Part shown: positions 56,252 to 64,000 of the stretch, one piece after another | How positions within the stretch are numbered: position 1 is the stretch's first letter | Layout: every line of letters begins with the position of its first letter | From: Haemophilus parainfluenzae | GTDB lineage: Bacteria; Pseudomonadota; Gammaproteobacteria; Enterobacterales; Pasteurellaceae | Direction: 5' to 3' | DNA: 64,000 nucleotides | Assembly (NCBI RefSeq): GCF_014931375.1 | Contig: NZ_CP063117.1 | Span: forward strand, 1,674,501-1,738,500 | Program-made: the position numbers and the translations under genes | The notes under the pieces: generated by a model | What the model was told of the DNA's origin: nothing | Database searches by the model: none | Seen by the model: the letters and a program-made list of their open reading frames with translations, nothing else

Positions 56252-57502
56252 TTAGTGATTACTCAATACTTGAGCCGGTTGTAACTTCGCGGCTCGACTA
56301 GCTGGATAAAGACTGGCAAGTAAACTCAATACCAATGCCGCCACGAGAACCAATACAACATCGAACCAATGTAATTCACTTGGTAAGAAATCAACGAAAT
56401 AGATACCATCTGATAACAATTTTTTACCGAGTAATCTCTCGATGCCTTGAATAATCGGCGTGAGATTCAGTGCGAGTACAACACCTAATACGATACCAAT
56501 TAGACACCCTTTCATCCCTGCAAGTAAACCATACCAAATAAAGATTTGTTTAATAAAACCATTATTTGCGCCAAGGGTTCGCATAATTGCAATATCACCT
56601 TGCTTATCTTTTACCGCCATAATTAAGGTTGAAACGATATTAAAACATGCTACCCCAATTACAAGCACCATCGCGATATACATCACGGTACGGATAAGCT
56701 GAATATCTCGATACATATAGCCAAATTTTGCCACCCAGTTTTGAATATAAAGCAGTTGCGGATAATCATTCAGCATCGAATAATCCATTTCTTGTACTTT
56801 GAATGGATCATCCACTTTCAATTCAACACCGGTGATTTGATCTTCGCGATACCCCATTAATTCTTGTGCTTGAGGTAATGCCAGTAAGGCATAACTGTGG
56901 TCTAGCTGACCATCTAAACGTAAAATAGCAGTCACTTGAACACGCTCACGATTAGGTTGAGCCATTTGATCTTCGCCATTTGGTTGAGAGATTAATAATG
57001 ACACCCAATCGCCAGCTTTAACATCTAACGCTTTGGCAATACCAGAGCCCAACACCAATCCGCCTTCTTCTGCGAATTTTTGCCAGCCATCCCCTTCCAC
57101 AAACTTACCAAGAGAACTCACTTGATCTTCAGCTTGTTTATCTACCCCTTTCACTTGCACAACTTTAAGTTTATTGCCATTTTCGACTAAGGCAGTAAAA
57201 CTCACAAAAGGCGAAAGTGCGGTAATTTTTTTGTTTGTTTTTAGACGTTCCGCTAGGTTCCGCCAATGGTTCAATGTGGCTTCATTGGCATGTGGATTAA
57301 CGGTGATTTCCGTATGTGGCACCACAGCCAAAATACGTGAATTCAATTCACGCTCAAAACCATTCATCGCACTTAATCCCACAATCAATACTGCCACGCC
57401 AAGGGCGATACCGATAGCAGAGAATTTTGAAATTAACGCCACCAACGGATTCTTTTGCTTACCCCGTTGATAACGCCAACTAATGAAAAAAGGCGTATTC
57501 AT
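56252..57502 (-). CDS. lolE: lipoprotein-releasing ABC permease LolE
   Basis: This protein of about 416 residues has an N-terminal helix, a large periplasmic domain and three C-terminal helices (MacB/FtsX topology). The opening [40 protein letters not shown] is typical of LolE. With LolC and LolD it extracts outer-membrane lipoproteins for LolA. The ATG at 57502 overlaps the lolD stop. The longer frame only repeats lolD sequence. Confidence 0.94.
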   Translation of the reverse strand: MNTPFFISWRYQRGKQKNPLVALISKFSAIGIALGVAVLIVGLSAMNGFERELNSRILAVVPHTEITVNPHANEATLNHWRNLAERLKTNKKITALSPFVSFTALVENGNKLKVVQVKGVDKQAEDQVSSLGKFVEGDGWQKFAEEGGLVLGSGIAKALDVKAGDWVSLLISQPNGEDQMAQPNRERVQVTAILRLDGQLDHSYALLALPQAQELMGYREDQITGVELKVDDPFKVQEMDYSMLNDYPQLLYIQNWVAKFGYMYRDIQLIRTVMYIAMVLVIGVACFNIVSTLIMAVKDKQGDIAIMRTLGANNGFIKQIFIWYGLLAGMKGCLIGIVLGVVLALNLTPIIQGIERLLGKKLLSDGIYFVDFLPSELHWFDVVLVLVAALVLSLLASLYPASRAAKLQPAQVLSNH

Positions 57503-58185
57503 TATGCACCTTCCTTCAAAATACCATCTTGCATGGTTAAACAACGAGACAGTTTTTGCGCTAATGACATATCATGTGTCACCAATAAAAACGCAATGTT
57601 TTGTTCCGCATTCAAGGTTTGAATTAATTCAAAAATACTTTCTGTAGTTTTATGATCTAAGTTACCCGTTGGTTCATCGGCCAAGACGAGAGCGGGATTA
57701 TTCACTAATGCACGAGCAATTGCCACACGTTGACGTTCACCGCCAGAAAGTGCAGATGGACGATGAGTAATGCGATGACTTAAGCCTACTGCGCCCAATA
57801 TTTTTTCAGCACGATCTTTTGCTTCTGTTTTATTCTGGCGACCAATTAACATCGGCATCATCACATTTTCTAATGCGGTAAAATCTGCCATTAAATGGTG
57901 AAATTGATACACAAAACCTAGATTTTGGTTGCGTAATTTGGCCAATTCACTTTCAGACGCTTTTTGCAAAGATTGCCCTTTAATAAAGACTTCCCCACTA
58001 CTTGGCTGATCTAAACCACCCAAAGTGTGTAATAAAGTACTTTTTCCTGAACCAGAACTCCCCACAATCGCCACTAATTCTTGTGGTTTCATGGCAAAGC
58101 TTACGCCTTTTAATACTTGGGTTTGGTTCTCGCCTTCTTGGTAAAATTTATTAATATTTTGGCATTCTAATAAGTAGTTATTCAT
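57502..58185 (-). CDS. lolD: lipoprotein-releasing ABC ATPase LolD
   Basis: This 227-residue ATPase has Walker [10 protein letters not shown] (about 37-45), the LolD box [21 protein letters not shown] (about 90-110), signature LSGGERQR and Walker [13 protein letters not shown]. It powers lipoprotein release. It is 3 bases from lolC and overlaps lolE by 1 base. Confidence 0.97.
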   Translation of the reverse strand: MNNYLLECQNINKFYQEGENQTQVLKGVSFAMKPQELVAIVGSSGSGKSTLLHTLGGLDQPSSGEVFIKGQSLQKASESELAKLRNQNLGFVYQFHHLMADFTALENVMMPMLIGRQNKTEAKDRAEKILGAVGLSHRITHRPSALSGGERQRVAIARALVNNPALVLADEPTGNLDHKTTESIFELIQTLNAEQNIAFLLVTHDMSLAQKLSRCLTMQDGILKEGA

Positions 58186-58188
58186 ATT

Positions 58189-59370
58189 TTACTCATAACG
58201 TAATGCTTCCGCCGGCTCTGTTTTTGCCGCGCGATAAGCTGGATAAATGGTTGATAATAAAGATAACAGTAAAGAAAAGGCAATCACAATAATGACTTGC
58301 ACAAGCTCAATAGATGTCGGCAAGAAAACACCGTTCGGATTGACCGCACTTAAAATTGCCCCAAGGTTCAAGGTGATTAATACGCCCAGTACAGTACCAA
58401 TCAAGGTGCCCACTAGTCCCACCAGTAAACCTTGATAAATAAAGATCGAACGTACTTGGGATTTAGTGACACCTTGCGTTTGCAAAATAGCAATTTCCCC
58501 TTGTTTATCCACCACCATTAAACTTAATGAGGTGACGATATTTGAAATCGCCACAACGATAATTAAGCTAATCAACAAGCCCATCATATTTTTTTCCATA
58601 CGAACCGCTTGGAAAAACTCCCCTTTTTGGACACGCCAATCGCTGATATGACTCTCTTTGAAATAGGTTGGTAATTCTGTGATTTGGAAAGGATCATCTA
58701 GGAATAAACGATAGCCTTGCGCCTCACCTGGTTGAATACGCATTAGACGACCAATATCGGCTAAATTAGCAAAAACTTCATAACCTGATGCTTCACCATA
58801 ATCATAGTAAATCTCACTCACCGTAAATAAACGCTGAACCGGCACGCGACCAAATGGGGTGTATTGGCTGTTTTCCGTAATCATTAAGCGAACTTTATCG
58901 CCCACTGCTAAACCTAATTTTTGAGCCAGATTATCACCAATGATCAACTTAAACTCACCTTGCGGTAAAAGTTGATTAAACTGGCTAGGATCGAAACCTT
59001 CCAGTAAAGGATCATCTGAAAAAGACTGAATACCAATTACTTGTCCGGCACTCACGCCTTTTGCTGTTTGAAACACAACATTTGTCGTATTAATTGGCAC
59101 CGCTTTTTGCACAAAGTGCGGTGTATTTTCAAGCTTTTTTTCTGCCGAAATAGGCGCTTCTTGGCTAACAATTGCGTGCGGAATTGTCGAAAGCACCTGT
59201 TGTTTTTGATAGCCTTCTAATCCATTCATGACAGAAAGCACAATAATCAATGCCATCACACCCAGTACGATGCCAAAGCTTGCCAAATTAGCAACAAGTC
59301 GCCCAAAACGATCGGCGCTTTTTGCACGCCAATATCGCAGAGCGACATATAAAGAAATAGGTAAATTCAT
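58189..59370 (-). CDS. lolC: lipoprotein-releasing ABC permease LolC
   Basis: This 393-residue permease has the same topology as LolE and begins LPISLYVALRYWRAKSADRFGRLVANLASFGIVLGVMALI. The presence of both LolC and LolE shows the heteromeric LolCDE rather than the single LolF form. Its start contacts the stop of the dehydrogenase gene. Confidence 0.95.
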   Translation of the reverse strand: MNLPISLYVALRYWRAKSADRFGRLVANLASFGIVLGVMALIIVLSVMNGLEGYQKQQVLSTIPHAIVSQEAPISAEKKLENTPHFVQKAVPINTTNVVFQTAKGVSAGQVIGIQSFSDDPLLEGFDPSQFNQLLPQGEFKLIIGDNLAQKLGLAVGDKVRLMITENSQYTPFGRVPVQRLFTVSEIYYDYGEASGYEVFANLADIGRLMRIQPGEAQGYRLFLDDPFQITELPTYFKESHISDWRVQKGEFFQAVRMEKNMMGLLISLIIVVAISNIVTSLSLMVVDKQGEIAILQTQGVTKSQVRSIFIYQGLLVGLVGTLIGTVLGVLITLNLGAILSAVNPNGVFLPTSIELVQVIIVIAFSLLLSLLSTIYPAYRAAKTEPAEALRYE

Positions 59371-60317
59371 TATTTTTGATTTAATTGTTGAACGAAATCT
59401 TCGATATTTTGCGTCACTTTTTTCGTTAGCGTGGTTACCGCGCTATCACTCGCCCAAGCAATATGAGGTGTGATAATTAAATTCGGCATCGTTTTCGCTA
59501 ATTCAATCAGTGGATTGTTTTTCTCTGGTGGTTCTTTCACTAACACATCTAATGCGGCGCCACCTAATTGTCCTGACTGTAATGCGTCACAAACTGCTTG
59601 CTCGTCAATCAATGGACCACGACCAGTATTGATTAAATACACTCCCTTCTTACAAAGTGACAAGGTTTCTTGATTGATTAAATTTTTGGTTGTTTCGGTC
59701 AATGCACAATGTAATGTGAGAATATCGGCTTGTTTTAGCACCTCTTCAAAAGGCGTGTAACCTTCACGGCACGTTGTGGCATTTCGATGTTCAGCATAAA
59801 GGACTTTCATGCCTAAAAGCTCACCTAAACGCCCTACTTCTGTACCTAAACAGCCTTTTCCAAACACACCTAACGTTGAACCTTTAACATCTGTAATGGG
59901 ATAATCAAAGTAGCAGAACTGTTTACTCTCAGTCCATTTGCCGGTGATTTGATCGCGTTGCCAGCCAGCCAAGCTGTGTTTTAACGCAAAAATCATGCCT
60001 AATACATGTTCAGGTACTGTCGTTGCAGAATAACCTGTCACATTTTTAACTGCCACACCCAATTCTTTTGCTGCGTCTAAATCCACGTTATTGGTGCCCG
60101 TTGCAGTGATAGCAATCAATTTTAATTTAGGTAATTGTTGCAACACCTCACGGCTTAAAATCACTTTACTGGTGATAATAATATCTGCGTCTTTTGCTCG
60201 CTCAATGGTTTGCTCCGCAGAAGTATATTCATACTCTACCCAGTTATGCGGAAAGCTTGGACGAGGAATAGAAATATGTTTTGGAATTGCCGTGCTGTCT
60301 AAAAATACGATATTCAT
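59370..60317 (-). CDS. D-2-hydroxyacid dehydrogenase (NAD-linked)
   Basis: This protein of about 315 residues has a Rossmann motif in LGVFGKGCLGTEVGRLGELL (about 148-167). The catalytic Arg is in LINTGRGPLIDEQAV, with Glu in VKEPPEKNNPL and His in ITPHIAWAS. It reduces a 2-keto acid, and glycerate/hydroxypyruvate reductase is the closest family role. The ATG at 60317 is preferred because its ribosome site overlaps the upstream GTG. Confidence 0.88.
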   Translation of the reverse strand: MNIVFLDSTAIPKHISIPRPSFPHNWVEYEYTSAEQTIERAKDADIIITSKVILSREVLQQLPKLKLIAITATGTNNVDLDAAKELGVAVKNVTGYSATTVPEHVLGMIFALKHSLAGWQRDQITGKWTESKQFCYFDYPITDVKGSTLGVFGKGCLGTEVGRLGELLGMKVLYAEHRNATTCREGYTPFEEVLKQADILTLHCALTETTKNLINQETLSLCKKGVYLINTGRGPLIDEQAVCDALQSGQLGGAALDVLVKEPPEKNNPLIELAKTMPNLIITPHIAWASDSAVTTLTKKVTQNIEDFVQQLNQK

Positions 60318-60338
60318 TGTTATCACCTTTTACAGAAC

Positions 60339-60379
60339 AAAAGTGCGGTCAAAAACAACGCTGTTTTCAACCGCACTTC
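60339..60379 (-). terminator. inverted uptake-sequence hairpin after kdsA
   Basis: AAAGTGCGGT and ACCGCACTTT face each other across a loop of about 20 bases with inner GTT/AAC pairing, just beyond the kdsA stop (60384). The larger loop makes it a weaker candidate than the others. Confidence 0.6.
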
Positions 60380-60383
60380 TCCA

Positions 60384-61250
<867 letters not shown>

Positions 61251-62054
61251 TTAATGGATGGCATTGGCATCTTTCAATGCTTCGCCTTTCAGTTCTAAAA
61301 GTTGAGTTTTTAACAGAGAAGAAGTGGGATCATTTGGACATTGATCCACAAAATATTCTAAATCCTCAATGGCTGAAGGATAAGCGCCCATTTGCGCCAA
61401 CACTAAGCCACGATCGCGAATATCGTAAGGATCTTTTCTTCCCGCTAACAAGAATTGGATATAATTAAAAGCCAAATTGTTTTGTTCTTCACGAATTAAG
61501 GCATTCTTGGCGAGCTGACGGAAACGTGCGGTCAGCATCGGAATATCTGCTCGGGCTAAATCTTCAGGTTGAATTTGAGCCCCAAAACCAAAGGCGCCTT
61601 CATAGAGCTTTTTCAATTCATCCACTGAAATGTATTTTCCACTCCAAGGATCAATAAACGCCACTTCACCATCGACTTCTGCACGTAAAATCAGTTGGGT
61701 CGGGAAATTCACAGGATAAATCGGCAATTTTAAACTTGCGGCCAAATAAAGTATTAAGGCGCCAAGACTCACTGGCATTCCTTCACGTTCTTCTAAAATA
61801 TACGGAAGGTATAAATTACGAGCATAGAAATAATTATCCGAATCGCAATGAAAGCCCCAATCACCATAAAATAACTGCAAGAGTTGATGAATTTTAGCTT
61901 TATCATCCCATTCTTCTGGAATAGCTTGGCGAGCTTTGCGCACCAAGCTTCCAACAAGCCCTCTTATACGAGGCTCATCAAGTTGCTCTTTCTCACAAAT
62001 GCTCAGATAAAAATGAGTCAGTTCAGCATATAAGGCTTTTTGATCGTATTTCAT
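61251..62054 (-). CDS. sirB1: SirB1-family protein (transglutaminase-like and TPR)
   Basis: This protein of about 267 residues has an N-terminal SirB1 domain, a transglutaminase-like fold containing GFHCDSDNYFYARNLYLPYILEEREGMPVSLGAL. It ends in TPR-like helices (GLVLAQMGAYPSAIEDLEYFVDQCPNDP). The gene lies between prmC and kdsA in the usual order, but its role is unknown. The ATG at 62054 overlaps the prmC stop, and the upstream codons belong to prmC. Confidence 0.88.
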   Translation of the reverse strand: MKYDQKALYAELTHFYLSICEKEQLDEPRIRGLVGSLVRKARQAIPEEWDDKAKIHQLLQLFYGDWGFHCDSDNYFYARNLYLPYILEEREGMPVSLGALILYLAASLKLPIYPVNFPTQLILRAEVDGEVAFIDPWSGKYISVDELKKLYEGAFGFGAQIQPEDLARADIPMLTARFRQLAKNALIREEQNNLAFNYIQFLLAGRKDPYDIRDRGLVLAQMGAYPSAIEDLEYFVDQCPNDPTSSLLKTQLLELKGEALKDANAIH

Positions 62055-62932
62055 TACCGCTTCCAATATCCCAATGTTACGCGCTCATTGTCGCCATAAT
62101 CCCGTATGGTTGCAACCCCTTGCCAATGATTTTGCCAGAAAATTGACCGCACTTCTTCGCCCTGTTTCCAGCCGTGCTCTAACAATAAATAGCCGTTATC
62201 TTTTAAATGTCCTGGCGCATACTCAATAAGATGACGTAAATCAGCTAAACCGTTTTCGCCCGCCACCAACGCCGAACGAGGCTCAAAACGCACATCACCT
62301 TGGAAAAGATGTTCATCAGCTTCATTAATATAAGGCGGATTACTCACAATAATATCAAACTGCCCTTCAACATTTTCAAACCAACGACTCTGTAAAAATT
62401 GCACATTGAGCTGATTTTTTTCTGCATTGGATTGCGCTAATTTGACGACTTCAGACATTAAATCAACACCGATGACATCCAATTGAATATGCTTTTTTTG
62501 ACAAATAGGAGAAAGCTCAGAAGCCAACGCCAACGCAATGGCGCCAGTGCCTGTACCAAGATCTAAAATACGAAAGTGCGGTGGATTTTCTTCCAGTTTT
62601 TCTAACGCAATTTGTAATGCTTTTTCTACGAGAATTTCGGTATCGGGGCGAGGAATTAATGTTCCTTCAGACACATTTAAAGGCAAGGACCAGAATTCCT
62701 TTTCGCCGAGGATATAAGCGATAGGTTCGCCTTTTAAACGACGATCTAAAAGTGCGGTCAATTTTAACCGCACTTTTTCATCAATTTCCGTTTCATCGAA
62801 AGCTAAAATTTGCGTTCTTGATTTTCCCGTTGCGTGTTGCAATAGCACTAACGCATCCACTTTGCCATTCTCTGTTGGATTTACCTGATTTAAGGCTTGC
62901 GCAGCATCGGCAAGCCATTGTTGATAGGTCAT
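62054..62932 (-). CDS. prmC: release-factor glutamine methyltransferase PrmC
   Basis: This 292-residue SAM enzyme methylates the GGQ glutamine of RF1 and RF2, both encoded in this window. The SAM motif is LDLGTGTGAIALALA (about 123-137), and the glutamine pocket is IVSNPPYINEAD (about 194-205). Its coding DNA contains an inverted pair of uptake sequences (about 62749-62775) read as KVRLKLTALLDRR. It is encoded directly after prfA with a 1-base overlap. Confidence 0.96.
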   Translation of the reverse strand: MTYQQWLADAAQALNQVNPTENGKVDALVLLQHATGKSRTQILAFDETEIDEKVRLKLTALLDRRLKGEPIAYILGEKEFWSLPLNVSEGTLIPRPDTEILVEKALQIALEKLEENPPHFRILDLGTGTGAIALALASELSPICQKKHIQLDVIGVDLMSEVVKLAQSNAEKNQLNVQFLQSRWFENVEGQFDIIVSNPPYINEADEHLFQGDVRFEPRSALVAGENGLADLRHLIEYAPGHLKDNGYLLLEHGWKQGEEVRSIFWQNHWQGVATIRDYGDNERVTLGYWKR

Positions 62933-64000
62933 TAATTATTCTCAGATAACGCTGCTAATTGATCCGCTTGATATTCAGTGATAATCGGCTGAATAAGCTC
63001 GTCAATTTTGCCGTTCATCACTTCATCTAAGCGATAGAGCGTTAAGTTGATACGGTGATCGGTTACACGACCTTGTGGATAGTTATAAGTACGAATTTTA
63101 TCTGAACGATCGCCTGAGCCTAATAAGTTACGGCGGGTATCCGCTTGCTCTGCCGCTTGACGCTCTTGCTCGGCTTGAACAATACGTGAAGCCAATACAG
63201 ACATCGCTTTAGCTTTGTTTTTATGTTGTGAACGTTCATCCTGACATTCCACAACAATACCTGTTGGAATGTGAGTAATACGTACTGCAGAGTCTGTTGT
63301 ATTAACGTGCTGACCACCTGCACCAGATGAACGATAGGTATCAATACGTAAATCTGCTGGATTGATTTCCGGCATTTCAGATTCTGGTAATTCAGGCATT
63401 ACCGCAACAGTACAAGCAGAGGTATGAATACGACCTTGGCTTTCTGTTTTTGGTACACGTTGTACGCGGTGGCCGCCTGATTCAAATTTCAACTGACCAT
63501 ACACGCCATCACCGCTTACTTTAACGATCACTTCTTTATAACCGCCCTGCTCGCTTTCATTTGCACTGAGCATTTCAACACGCCAGCGTTTACTTTCTGC
63601 ATAACGGCTGTACATACGGAATAAATCGCCGGCAAAGATACCCGCTTCATCACCACCAGTACCCGCACGAATTTCTAAATAGCAGTTATATTCATCATTT
63701 GGATCTTTCGGTAATAAAAGAATTTGAAGTTGTTGCTCCACTTCTTCAATTTCGGCTTTGGATTCTTCAATTTCCATTTCTGCCATTTCTTTCATTTCAG
63801 GATCATCTAACATCAATTCTGCCTCAGCAATGTTAGAATTAAGCTGATTCCAACGATTAAAACATTTCACCACATCTTCAAGTTGTGCATATTCTTTAGA
63901 ATACGCACGGAATTTATCCTGATCTGAAATCACCGACGCATCACCTAGCAATGCCTCTAATTCTTCATAACGTTCTTTTAAACTTTCAAGTTTTGCAATA
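62932..64000 (-). CDS. prfA: peptide chain release factor 1 (5' end cut by window edge)
   Basis: About 355 residues are visible, running off the right edge. The frame reads through [18 protein letters not shown] beyond the first internal Met, so only about five N-terminal residues are missing. GGQ is in [19 protein letters not shown]. The stop-codon recognition loop reads [14 protein letters not shown], a PxT motif with Lys where E. coli has Ala. RF1 reads UAA and UAG. It is followed by prmC, which modifies it. Confidence 0.96.
   Translation of the reverse strand, partial: IAKLESLKERYEELEALLGDASVISDQDKFRAYSKEYAQLEDVVKCFNRWNQLNSNIAEAELMLDDPEMKEMAEMEIEESKAEIEEVEQQLQILLLPKDPNDEYNCYLEIRAGTGGDEAGIFAGDLFRMYSRYAESKRWRVEMLSANESEQGGYKEVIVKVSGDGVYGQLKFESGGHRVQRVPKTESQGRIHTSACTVAVMPELPESEMPEINPADLRIDTYRSSGAGGQHVNTTDSAVRITHIPTGIVVECQDERSQHKNKAKAMSVLASRIVQAEQERQAAEQADTRRNLLGSGDRSDKIRTYNYPQGRVTDHRINLTLYRLDEVMNGKIDELIQPIITEYQADQLAALSENN

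Overview
The window is a piece of a Haemophilus-type Pasteurellaceae chromosome, and Haemophilus parainfluenzae or a close relative fits best. The main evidence is about fifty copies, counted by eye, of the Haemophilus DNA uptake sequence core AAGTGCGGT/ACCGCACTT, roughly one per 1.2 kb. Many are inverted pairs sitting where terminators belong. Base composition is AT-rich, and the gene blocks recall H. influenzae (lapAB-pyrF-yciH, sapABCDF, lolCDE, prfA-prmC-kdsA). No rRNA, tRNA, CRISPR array, transposase or prophage gene was seen.

Layout. 1-5.6 kb: a YdcF-like protein, a nitroreductase, a nickel/cobalt exporter-type protein with a DUF1007 partner, a probable FNR-activated small RNA, ettA and a SirB2-like protein. 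5.6-11.1 kb: yciH, pyrF, lapB, lapA, ihfB, rpsA and cmk, all on the minus strand. 11.1-15.4 kb: an accessory cassette with an amidase, a 2-aminothiazoline-4-carboxylate (ATC) hydrolase-family protein and one 791-residue polypeptide that joins the binding protein, permease and ATPase of an amino-acid ABC transporter. 15.4-20.6 kb: mtnN, a DsbA-like protein, recJ, dsbC and prfB (with its programmed frameshift). 20.6-26.7 kb: ycjF and ycjX, separated by a transglutaminase-merT-merP block, an unrecognised gene and sodC. 26.7-32.1 kb: sapABCDF. 32.2-41.4 kb: a BASS transporter, sppA, a nitroreductase, metX, sanA, lysC, purA and a DUF484 gene. 41.5-46.4 kb: a second accessory cassette, an AfuA/FbpA-type ABC importer with two different ATPases and a CRP site. 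46.6-56.2 kb: yedE, ilvHI, fabB, mnmC, a Sel1 protein, a YwiC-like protein, ridA and zapG. 56.2-64 kb: lolEDC, a 2-hydroxyacid dehydrogenase, kdsA, sirB1, prmC and prfA (cut by the window edge).

How the genes fit together. The ATC cassette reads as a complete uptake-and-breakdown route: import of an amino-acid-like thiazoline, ring opening to N-carbamoyl-L-cysteine, then removal of the carbamoyl group to give cysteine. The family calls are solid, but the substrate is inferred. This cassette and the CRP-linked importer at 41.5 kb coincide almost exactly with the two longest stretches lacking uptake sequences (about 5.2 and 5.1 kb), which suggests that both arrived from outside the uptake-sequence pool. 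Regulatory sites read directly from the sequence include a perfect FNR box, tandem MetJ boxes before metX, CRP sites, a FadR-like site before fabB and a PurR-like site before purA. The sRNA candidate, the three-in-one transporter and the cassette around it most merit follow-up.
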